Shown piece by piece: positions 1 to 5,574 of a stretch of 6,514 nt of DNA. Made by a program: the position numbers and the translations under genes. This DNA is from Nitrosomonas sp. (GTDB lineage Bacteria > Pseudomonadota > Gammaproteobacteria > Burkholderiales > Nitrosomonadaceae). The number at the start of each line of letters is the position of its first letter. Position 1 is the first letter of the stretch. The stretch is from contig JAOULU010000103.1 of NCBI GenBank assembly GCA_029881855.1, positions 1 through 6,514 of the forward strand, given 5' to 3'. The notes beneath the pieces were generated by a model, which was not told where the DNA came from, ran no database searches, and saw only the letters and a program-made list of their open reading frames with translations.

Positions 1-186
1 TCTATTGTGCAAATGCCTAAGGGCGTGCCAGTTGCAACCTTTGCAATTGGTGAAGCTGGCGCAGTTAATGCCGGTTTATTTGCGGTTGCTTTATTGGCGG
101 TTAGAAACAGTGAGCTAGGTGAGCAACTGGTTGAGTATCGAAAAGAGCAAACTGAAAAAGTTATTGCCACAAAACTGTCTGAGTAA
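1..186 (+). CDS. purE: N5-carboxyaminoimidazole ribonucleotide mutase PurE, 3' end only
   Basis: The last 61 codons of an open frame that enters from the left edge. The visible residues include [20 protein letters not shown], which matches the conserved C-terminal half of class I PurE (a GVPVAT segment, then an alanine-rich helix carrying IG.AGA.NA). PurE interconverts N5-CAIR and CAIR in de novo purine synthesis, in the cytoplasm, using the product of PurK. The short tail after the helix (to LSE and TAA) is charged and unremarkable. The stop codon TAA shares its last base with the ATG of purK, so the two genes are very probably translationally coupled. The N-terminal substrate-binding part lies outside the window, so integrity of the whole gene cannot be judged. 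Confidence 0.93.
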   Translation, partial: SIVQMPKGVPVATFAIGEAGAVNAGLFAVALLAVRNSELGEQLVEYRKEQTEKVIATKLSE

Positions 187-1313
187 TGCTAGTAATGCCT
201 GGAGCTATGTTGGGGCTACTGGGTGGTGGCCAGTTAGGGCGTATGTTTACGATGGCTGCACATCGTTTAGGTTATCAAGTCACTGTGTTGGACCCATCAA
301 CCGAGAGTCCTGCCGGGCGTATAGCTGATGTTTTTATCTGTGCAGAGTATACGGATGGTCATGCCTTGCAACAATTGGGTGATCAATGTATTGCGGTGAC
401 AACAGAATTTGAAAATATACCTGCTGAATCGCTACGCAAATTAGCTGAAACTCGTGTCGTGAGCCCCGATGCACACAGTATTGCCATCGCACAAAATAGA
501 ATTACAGAGAAATGCTTCCTTAAAGATCATGGTTTTTCTATTGCGCCATTTGCTGTCATAGAAGGTGCTGAAGACTTATCTAAACCCCATGCTACAAACC
601 TCTTTCCTGGTATTCTGAAAGTCAGCCAGTTTGGTTATGATGGAAAAGGGCAACGGCTGGTTAGAAACCAGTCTGAATTAGAAACTGCTTTTGGTGACTT
701 AAACAGGGTAACTTGTGTCTTAGAAAAATTAATGCCGCTCAGTAGCGAGATTTCTGTCATTGTTGCACGTGGCGCTGAGGGTGAATTGGAAAGTTTCCCC
801 GTTGCTGAGAACCAGCATGTAAATGGAATACTGGATATTAGCATTATTCCCGCAAGAATTTCGCAGACGTTGATTCAACAGGCACAAGATATCGCCAGTA
901 AAGTTGCCGAGAAGCTTAATTATCAAGGTGTGCTGTGTGTCGAATTCTTTGTGTTGGACGATGGCCAGTTATTGATTAATGAAATAGCACCACGACCGCA
1001 CAATAGTGGCCACTACTCGATGGATGCTTGCATCACATCACAATTTGAGCAGCAGGTGCGTACACTTTGTGGCTTGCCACTTGGGAATACAACGCAGCAC
1101 AGTGCAGCCGTGATGGTTAATCTATTGGGGGATTTGTGGCATAACGGCGAGCCTGATTGGTCGTTTGTTTTGCAACAAGCATCAACCAAACTACATTTGT
1201 ATGGAAAAACTGAAGCACGACCTGGCCGTAAAATGGGTCATTTCACGGTATTAGATGAAACAACTGACAAAGCTTTGTCAAAAGCGCACACTATTAAACA
1301 GCAACTCGAATAA
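186..1313 (+). CDS. purK: N5-carboxyaminoimidazole ribonucleotide synthase PurK
   Basis: PurK uses ATP and bicarbonate to carboxylate AIR to N5-CAIR, which PurE then rearranges. The 375-residue product is full length for this ATP-grasp family (E. coli PurK is about 355). Visible landmarks are the N-terminal glycine-rich GLLGGGQLGRM (about residues 10-20), FGYDGKGQ in the ATP-grasp central part (about 150-157), NEIAPRPHNSGHYSMDAC (about 265-282), which is typical of PurK/PurT catalytic domains, and the C-terminal LHLYGKTEARPGRKMGH (about 337-353). The start at 186 forms a TAATG overlap with the purE stop. ATG at 195 (MPGAMLG) would also fit the family alignment, and neither has a strong Shine-Dalgarno, so translation probably depends on coupling to purE. 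No frameshift or missing motif is seen. Confidence 0.96.
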   Translation: MLVMPGAMLGLLGGGQLGRMFTMAAHRLGYQVTVLDPSTESPAGRIADVFICAEYTDGHALQQLGDQCIAVTTEFENIPAESLRKLAETRVVSPDAHSIAIAQNRITEKCFLKDHGFSIAPFAVIEGAEDLSKPHATNLFPGILKVSQFGYDGKGQRLVRNQSELETAFGDLNRVTCVLEKLMPLSSEISVIVARGAEGELESFPVAENQHVNGILDISIIPARISQTLIQQAQDIASKVAEKLNYQGVLCVEFFVLDDGQLLINEIAPRPHNSGHYSMDACITSQFEQQVRTLCGLPLGNTTQHSAAVMVNLLGDLWHNGEPDWSFVLQQASTKLHLYGKTEARPGRKMGHFTVLDETTDKALSKAHTIKQQLE

Positions 1314-1345
1314 CTTAAGTAACCTAGTGAACCGTAGCAACATCG

Positions 1346-2242
1346 ATGCCAATGCATAATTCACCCGAATTATTTGAAACACAAATAACCAGCCTGCCAT
1401 TCATACACCGTGGCAAAGTACGCGATATTTATGCTGTGGATGACGATAAATTACTCATTGTCCAGACCGACCGCTTATCAGCCTTTGATGTCATTTTACC
1501 TACAGCCGTGCCTGGGAAGGGAAAGTTGTTGACAGCGTTATCCGCATTCTGGTTTGATAAACTGGCGCATATTATCCCAAACCACCTAACGGGAATCCCG
1601 CCTGAGTCTGTTGTATCCATAGCTGAGCGCGAGCAAGTGCAAGACCGTGCGTTTGTCATCAAACGCTTAAAACCATTGCCTGTTGAAGCGATTGTGCGGG
1701 GCTATGTGGCTGGCTCAGGCTGGAATGACTACCAAAAAACCGGCAATATTTGTGGTATTGCCTTACCCGCTGGCCTACAACAGGCTGAAAAATTGCCCAA
1801 TGGTGCAATTTTCACACCATCAACCAAGGCACAAGCTGGTGCGCATGATGAAAATATCCCACTTTCAGCAGTCACACAGCAATTGGGTGAGGCACTGACT
1901 GGCCAAGTGCAAGACAAAGCGGTCAGGCTGTATACTGAAGCGGCTGATTATGCGGCAGAGCGGGGTATTATTATCGCGGATACCAAATTTGAGTTTGGAT
2001 TGGATGACCAAGGTCAGCTATATCTGATTGATGAAGTGCTAACACCCGATTCCTCCCGCTTCTGGCCAGCAAATCAATATCAAATCGGGCAAAGCCCGCC
2101 AAGCTATGACAAGCAATTTGTACGTGATTGGCTGGAAACACAAGACTGGAACAAAAAAGCCCCAGCGCCAGCACTGCCGCCAGAGATTCTAGAGCGAACA
2201 ATAGAAAAGTATCAGGAAGCGCTCAAGTTGTTGGCAGCATAA
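1346..2242 (+). CDS. purC: Phosphoribosylaminoimidazole-succinocarboxamide synthase (SAICAR synthase), long form
   Basis: PurC condenses CAIR with aspartate using ATP to form SAICAR, the step directly after PurE. Both classical family signatures are present: [16 protein letters not shown] (about residues 111-126) and [10 protein letters not shown] (about 209-218). Also visible are HRGKVRDIY near residue 21, [11 protein letters not shown] near 41, and [13 protein letters not shown] near 229. At 298 residues it belongs to the longer class of SAICAR synthases (yeast-like, also common in many proteobacteria), not the roughly 237-residue E. coli type. It follows purK by 32 bases on the same strand, so the three pur genes probably form one transcript. 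The start is uncertain: ATG at 1346 gives the longest frame, ATG at 1352 (MHNSPELF) is an alternative, and neither has a clear Shine-Dalgarno. No intrinsic terminator is evident directly after the stop. Confidence 0.96.
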   Translation: MPMHNSPELFETQITSLPFIHRGKVRDIYAVDDDKLLIVQTDRLSAFDVILPTAVPGKGKLLTALSAFWFDKLAHIIPNHLTGIPPESVVSIAEREQVQDRAFVIKRLKPLPVEAIVRGYVAGSGWNDYQKTGNICGIALPAGLQQAEKLPNGAIFTPSTKAQAGAHDENIPLSAVTQQLGEALTGQVQDKAVRLYTEAADYAAERGIIIADTKFEFGLDDQGQLYLIDEVLTPDSSRFWPANQYQIGQSPPSYDKQFVRDWLETQDWNKKAPAPALPPEILERTIEKYQEALKLLAA

Positions 2243-2828
2243 AGCCGCCAGAATATTGCGTTAATATTAGTCTCGATACGATTGGACGGTCTGTTTTCGG
2301 CCATCGACAGTCGGCAATCAATTTACAGTGGGTGGCGATTAACTTTAAAAAGCGGTCAGTTAGCGACAGCCAAGCGCCCAAACTTGATGGTGAAATGTTT
2401 ATTTTGAACAGTGACAATGTTCGCCATATCGGGATTCTGGGGATTTTTCCTCTTAAAAAGACATAATTGGTTGCAGCCCGTGCCACCCATGGTTTCCTGA
2501 GTAGCATTAGATTTTCCGTGTTTGTCGTTTGTTGCAGGCCAGCAAGCTAAAAATCAGTGACTTATAGTCCTAATGTCCTTCCAGGACGGAAAATACCCAG
2601 AATCCCAATCCACTAGGACGCAAAAAGTGGCAGCTTTTGCACGCTGACTTACACATAAATGCGTGTCTGGTAGGAGGTAATAGTAGAATGGGATCGGCTG
2701 GCATGCCTTGTGCCGAATGGATGACCAGCGCTTTCTTTTCAATTTAGCGTTAGAGTAAACTAAACAATTAATTTGCTATGATTGAATTATTACATTAGCA
2801 GATGATAGGAAGGTTCTAACGACCAAGC
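2243..2828. other. 586-base noncoding spacer between convergent purC and the SET gene
   Basis: No open frame here has a recognisable product or family-like composition. Short inverted repeats are seen at 2406-2422 (GAACA/TGTTC, loop 7), 2340-2362 (TAACT/AGTTA) and 2694-2716 (TCGGC/GCCGA), plus the nested set listed separately at 2567-2640. None is followed by a run of T in the right orientation, so I cannot name a terminator for either flanking gene. A consensus-like ribosome-binding sequence AGGAGGT at 2672-2678 precedes a 19-codon frame (2688-2747, + strand), discussed under findings. The segment at 2303-2315 shares 12 of 13 bases with 3754-3766 in the other spacer. The region could be decayed sequence, a dispersed repeat or a small RNA locus. 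Confidence 0.6.
2567..2640. repeat. Nested inverted repeats (possible structured RNA)
   Basis: GTCCTA (2567-2572) is complementary to TAGGAC (2614-2619). Inside this pair lies a tight hairpin GTCCT-TCC-AGGAC (2575-2587). Abutting it is a second hairpin, GCAAAA (2620-2625) with TTTTGC (2635-2640), which extends by one more G-C pair if a single A is bulged. The stems could stack into a compact fold on either strand. No T run follows, so it does not look like a simple intrinsic terminator. Whether it is transcribed is unknown, and individual 5-6 base stems of this kind can arise by chance. Confidence 0.35.
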
Positions 2829-3380
2829 TTACTTGACGCTACGGAGTGTCTCAGCGATTAGGGGAGGGACAGTTTTAGATACTGTTGACATGTTTTGATA
2901 AATACATGCTCTTTCTAAAGAGTGCTTTGTGTCCAATGCAAGCAAGTAGGGTGCCACAAAACCTTTGTAATCTTTTTTTGTTTCATCTGGTAAATCTTTC
3001 CATCCTGAAATTGTACCGCGACATTTTTCCGAACCGCATTTGCAATGTTTTGGGAAATAGTCAACGCCGTAATTTCTCATGGCATAATCGAAGTTTATTT
3101 CTTCGTTAATATTGATATCTCTCATGGCCACAAAGTCATGAGCCCCTGTTTCATTTAGTTTAATTCCACAATCAGGATTGCAGGAATGATTAACCTTAGT
3201 TATTGATCCAGCGTGAAATACATACTCATTTTCACCTACCTGTGATGCGTGAGAATGGTTTTTGTCCAGTTTTTTTTCTATTCTTCCGACCATTACTATT
3301 TCACCAGCCTTAAAGAATCTCGTCGCAAAAATACCCTCACCTTTTCCAGCAGTTTTTCTTAATTCATATCCGTTTTCCAT
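2829..3380 (-). CDS. SET-domain protein, predicted protein-lysine N-methyltransferase
   Basis: The 183-residue product carries the hallmark SET motifs in order. AGKGEGIFA (residues 11-19) is the N-terminal GxG-type SAM-binding segment, VNHSCNPDCGI (63-73) contains the NHS motif, and EEINFDYA (93-100) includes the conserved tyrosine Y99. A post-SET CKCGSEKCRG (113-122) follows. C67 of NHSC together with C113, C115 and C120 gives the four ligands expected for the post-SET zinc in histone methyltransferases of this type. Such enzymes transfer methyl groups from S-adenosylmethionine to protein lysines. The target here cannot be read from the sequence. Residues 125-147 (GWKDLPDET..., APYLL) form a C-terminal extension. 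There is no signal peptide or membrane segment, so it should be cytoplasmic unless exported by an unrecognised route. The start is well supported: GGAGA (3387-3391) sits 6-7 bases before the ATG. The gene looks AT-richer than purC and stands alone between large noncoding stretches, which allows for horizontal acquisition. Confidence 0.9.
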   Translation of the reverse strand: MENGYELRKTAGKGEGIFATRFFKAGEIVMVGRIEKKLDKNHSHASQVGENEYVFHAGSITKVNHSCNPDCGIKLNETGAHDFVAMRDININEEINFDYAMRNYGVDYFPKHCKCGSEKCRGTISGWKDLPDETKKDYKGFVAPYLLALDTKHSLERACIYQNMSTVSKTVPPLIAETLRSVK

Positions 3381-3422
3381 TTTAATTCTCCATTCTCTTC
3401 ATCTTCTGTCTGTTAAGCCATG

Positions 3423-3437
3423 TTGTTAGGATAACAA
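3423..3437. promoter_or_regulatory. Perfect 6+6 palindrome, candidate operator of the SET gene
   Basis: TTGTTA-GGA-TAACAA is a perfect inverted repeat with a three-base centre. It lies 43-57 bases upstream of the SET gene start codon and overlaps a possible -10 element (TATATT on the minus strand, 3436-3441). The size and placement fit a repressor site that would block transcription of the SET gene. No matching regulator is encoded in the window and only one copy is seen, so the role is inferred from position alone. Confidence 0.3.
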
Positions 3438-3727
3438 TATAACCGAACTCGATTCAGAGCCTCGTTATTTTAACATGATTATCTTGTTGATTTACTTATG
3501 TTTCCATGAAATACACAGTTTTTTTACTTTTCAATTCAAGTAAACAACCCCGTGACAAAACTCAACACCCCGCAGGTTTCTTTTAATTCCTGTTTACATT
3601 TAAATAACTCCCACGCTGTAATGCTTTTGAACACCCTCACAATCTGAGCCGGTGCAATTTTCGGATGAACTGTACAAAGTAAATGTGTTAGTTATTGTCC
3701 TTTTTATAATTCAAAGTCTGCTCCTGG

Positions 3728-3812
3728 TCGATAGATCGAGTTGGCCCAGCGGAATCGACAGTCCGCTTTCCGTAGGTATGCCGTCATTTGGTAATATGGA
3801 GCGAGAGGCTCC
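3728..3812. repeat. Cluster of three stem-loops, possible dispersed repeat element
   Basis: Three perfect inverted repeats occur in 85 bases: TCGAT-AG-ATCGA (3728-3739), GCGGA (3749-3753) with TCCGC (3762-3766), and GGAGC-GAGAG-GCTCC (3798-3812). The stretch and its flank to about 3840 look GC-richer than the surrounding spacer. The style resembles palindromic intergenic repeats found in many proteobacterial genomes, but only one full copy is present here, so the repeat status is inference. Confidence 0.35.
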
Positions 3813-4024
3813 TTCGGGTCGAATGCAGACTGTGAGAATTAATCATGATTAAATCCAAAAATGTCAGCTCGTGTGTAAGCCGATATATTTAATCTGATCA
3901 GTCAAAATATTTACAATCAAGTTTTTGGTTAATTCTGCTGATGATTCGTTGTAATGAATAACAGAATTGCGGAGCAGGAGGGTTGTGGTATTTCGTTTGT
4001 ACTTATACAACCTGTTGTTTTTAT

Positions 4025-4112
4025 TGGTACCCGGGGCCGGAATCGAACCGGCACGAGCGCAATGCTCGAGGGATTTTAAGTCCCTTGTGTCTACCAATTT
4101 CACCACCCGGGC
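4025..4112 (-). tRNA. leuZ: tRNA-Leu (anticodon UAA)
   Basis: Read on the minus strand, an 88-base class II tRNA starts GCCCGGG and ends with an encoded CCA (TGG at 4025-4027 on the plus strand). The acceptor stem GCCCGGG/CCCGGGT pairs fully with a terminal G-U. The anticodon loop CTTAAAA closed by AGGGA/TCCCT gives anticodon TAA (4076-4078). The long variable arm CGAGC-ATTGC-GCTCG (4054-4068) is diagnostic of the Leu/Ser/Tyr class, and the T arm has GGTTCGATTCC. The discriminator is A, as in leucine tRNAs. It is the last gene of the Gly-Cys-Leu tRNA operon, corresponding to E. coli leuZ. Confidence 0.97.
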
Positions 4113-4131
4113 ACGTGAAACATCAGATCGG

Positions 4132-4205
4132 TGGAGGCGGGGGTCGGAATCGAACCGGCGTAGACGGCTTTGCAGGCCGCTGCATAACCACTCTGCCACC
4201 CCGCC
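4132..4205 (-). tRNA. cysT: tRNA-Cys (anticodon GCA)
   Basis: A 74-base tRNA on the minus strand, from GGCGGGG to an encoded CCA. The acceptor stem GGCGGGG/CCCCGCC pairs perfectly. The anticodon loop CTGCAAA gives GCA (4171-4173). The discriminator base is U73, the main identity element for cysteinyl-tRNA synthetase. The D arm contains GGCAGAGTGGTTATGC and the T arm GGTTCGATTCC. It is the middle gene of the operon, separated from tRNA-Leu by 19 bases and from tRNA-Gly by 118 bases. Confidence 0.97.
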
Positions 4206-4323
4206 ACATTATTACATAAGTTTTAAGCGCGTTGTATGACTTGGTGCAACGATTTCTTACAGATTGCTTGCGCAATACCCATAATCAATTTAAGTTTCAG
4301 AAAGAATTGTTCTGTTAGGAAAA

Positions 4324-4398
4324 TGGAGCGGGAAACGAGGCTCGAACTCGCGACCCCAACCTTGGCAAGGTTGTGCTCTACCACTGAGCTATTCCCGC
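4324..4398 (-). tRNA. glyW: tRNA-Gly (anticodon GCC)
   Basis: A 75-base tRNA on the minus strand, from GCGGGAA to an encoded CCA. The acceptor stem GCGGGAA/TTCCCGC pairs perfectly and the discriminator is U73, as in bacterial glycine tRNAs. The anticodon loop TTGCCAA, closed by CAACC/GGTTG, gives GCC (4364-4366). The D arm AGCTCAGTGGTAGAGC and T arm GAGTTCGAGCCTC are canonical. It is the first gene of the operon, about 40 bases downstream of the expected transcription start, and corresponds to E. coli glyW. Confidence 0.97.
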
Positions 4399-4446
4399 AA
4401 TAAGAAGTCCCTATGTGACTCAAGACACTTCAGAAACAAAGGGTGG

Positions 4447-4474
4447 ATTATAGTGATGCTGTCAGTTTTGTCAA
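4447..4474 (-). promoter_or_regulatory. Sigma-70 promoter of the tRNA-Gly/Cys/Leu operon
   Basis: On the minus strand, a perfect TTGACA (4469-4474) and a perfect TATAAT (4447-4452) are separated by 16 bases. Transcription would begin about 40 bases before tRNA-Gly. The bases after the -10 read CCACCC, a GC-rich discriminator of the sort associated with stringent (ppGpp) control of stable RNA promoters. No competing promoter of similar quality was found in the spacers. Confidence 0.88.
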
Positions 4475-4602
4475 GAAAAGCGCTCCTAATGTTGGTAATA
4501 AGTCGAATTAATCGGTTTTAAAATTGTGTTACTGGCGTTCAGATTTGAATAGGATAATTTATAGTTATTATGGGCGCTGTGAAAATACTTAAAAAGTTTA
4601 GG

Positions 4603-5538
4603 CTATAAAATGTGGCTGCCAAAATTATCAAAATAAAGCTGATCAATTTCACTACTAGTATAACTATGATTTTGTCCGCCTCTTTGAGCTATCTTAAGAG
4701 AACCCATGAGCGACCCTAGTTGACCGGTTGTTTGCCAATCCATATTGTTTGCAATGCCATAGAGTAGACCGGCACGATAGGCGTCACCACAGCCTGTTGG
4801 GTCAACAATTTCTGTGGGGGTGACACAGGGGATTTCAGTCTTCTTGCCGTCGGCATAAATGACAGAGCCTTGTGCGCCCAATGTCATGATCAGCGCTTTG
4901 GTTTTGCTGGCCAGTGACTCCAGGCTGCAAGCGGTGCGTTCTTGCAATAACTGTGCTTCATAGTCATTTACGGCGATGTAGTCTGCTTTTTCCACAAAAC
5001 CCAATAGCTCTTCACCGTTATACATCGGCAACCCTTGGCCGGGATCAAAAATAAATGGTATGCCTGCTTCATAAAATTCACGAGCATGTTGTATCATGCC
5101 GTCACGCCCATCGGGTGCAATAATGCCCAAGCCAATATCAGTGGTATCTTTAACGGAATTAAGATGAGAAAAATTCATTGCGCCAGGGTGAAAAGCGGTG
5201 ATCTGATTGTCATCTAGATCAGTGGTAATAAAGGCCTGGGCGGTGAAGGTATCTTTGATATGGCGCACATGGGTTTGTGCTAAGCCCAGTTTGTCAAATC
5301 GATGCGAATACGGTTCATGGTCATCACCCACCGTGGCCATCATGAGTGGGTCACCACCAATCATTTTTAAATTATAAGCAATGTTACTCGCACAGCCACC
5401 AAATTCACGGCGCATATCAGGCACCAGGAACGCGACATTCAAAACATGGATTTTGTCAGGAAGAATATGGTTTTTAAAATGATCTGGAAAAACCATAATA
5501 TTATCGTAGGCGATGGAACCACAAATTAGTGTGCGCAT
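4603..5538 (-). CDS. PfkB-family carbohydrate kinase, adenosine-kinase-like
   Basis: The 311-residue product has the ribokinase/PfkB fold signatures. GGCASNIAYNLKMIGG (residues 47-62) is the N-terminal substrate-binding glycine motif, and VDPTGCGDAYRAG (245-257) is the C-terminal DTxGxGD-type motif with D252 as the expected catalytic base and an anion-hole glycine run. FDPGQGLP and VNDYEAQLL are further family-typical segments. Family members phosphorylate a sugar or nucleoside hydroxyl with ATP. The overall sequence resembles proteobacterial proteins annotated as adenosine kinase or ribokinase-like kinase, but the substrate cannot be fixed from sequence. It is cytoplasmic. It starts 36 bases after gcvPB on the same strand, with AAGGA (5542-5546) only three bases from the ATG, a tight spacing. 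The two genes probably share a transcript. No clear terminator follows the stop codon. Confidence 0.92.
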   Translation of the reverse strand: MRTLICGSIAYDNIMVFPDHFKNHILPDKIHVLNVAFLVPDMRREFGGCASNIAYNLKMIGGDPLMMATVGDDHEPYSHRFDKLGLAQTHVRHIKDTFTAQAFITTDLDDNQITAFHPGAMNFSHLNSVKDTTDIGLGIIAPDGRDGMIQHAREFYEAGIPFIFDPGQGLPMYNGEELLGFVEKADYIAVNDYEAQLLQERTACSLESLASKTKALIMTLGAQGSVIYADGKKTEIPCVTPTEIVDPTGCGDAYRAGLLYGIANNMDWQTTGQLGSLMGSLKIAQRGGQNHSYTSSEIDQLYFDNFGSHIL

Positions 5539-5574
5539 ATGTCCTTATCTAGTTTTGTTAAATGGCTGGGATGC

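Larger units (their letters stand above)
3381..4024. other. 644-base noncoding, AT-rich spacer upstream of the SET gene and downstream of the tRNA operon
   Basis: I see no protein gene. The part next to the SET start should carry its promoter, but no good -35/-10 pair stands out. The best -10-like match on the minus strand is TATATT at 3436-3441. Other contents are the palindrome at 3423-3437, a separated inverted repeat GTAAACA (3540-3546)/TGTTTAC (3591-3597), the stem-loop cluster at 3728-3812, and an inverted repeat AATTCTG (3931-3937)/CAGAATT (3962-3968). Immediately after tRNA-Leu (minus strand), TTGTA/TACAA can form a small stem, but no T tract follows, so the tRNA operon terminator is not identified. 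Confidence 0.6.

Noticed and set aside
2128..2466. 112-codon plus-strand frame overlapping the end of purC.
   Set aside because: It shares 115 bases with purC in another frame, has no recognisable motif and no suitable ribosome-binding site, and its downstream part lies in noncoding sequence.
2554..2742. 62-codon minus-strand frame in the spacer.
   Set aside because: There is no family resemblance and no ribosome-binding site, and it runs through the inverted repeats that better explain the region.
3421..3480. GTTAGGA near TAACA, considered as an integron attC-like site.
   Set aside because: The required paired core and inner sites with an imperfect palindrome are not present, and the segment lies upstream of the SET gene, not downstream as in a cassette.
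3662..3682. The plus-strand bases here encode DELYK followed closely by a stop in another frame, resembling the C-terminus of GFP.
   Set aside because: Only about five residues match. The preceding sequence is unrelated to GFP and the frame continues instead of stopping. It is a chance match, not reporter-gene contamination.
3750..4046. CGGAATCGA at 3750-3758 repeats part of the tRNA-Leu T arm (4038-4046), considered as an attachment-site duplication of an integrated element.
   Set aside because: Nine bases is too short. The match does not include the tRNA 3' end, the same motif recurs naturally in the tRNA-Cys T arm, and no integrase gene is present.
3864..4423. Open frames across the tRNA cluster on both strands (for example 3864-4199 minus and 3967-4239 plus).
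   Set aside because: They are translations of tRNA genes. The apparent proteins are well-known artefacts of tRNA sequence and have no coding support.
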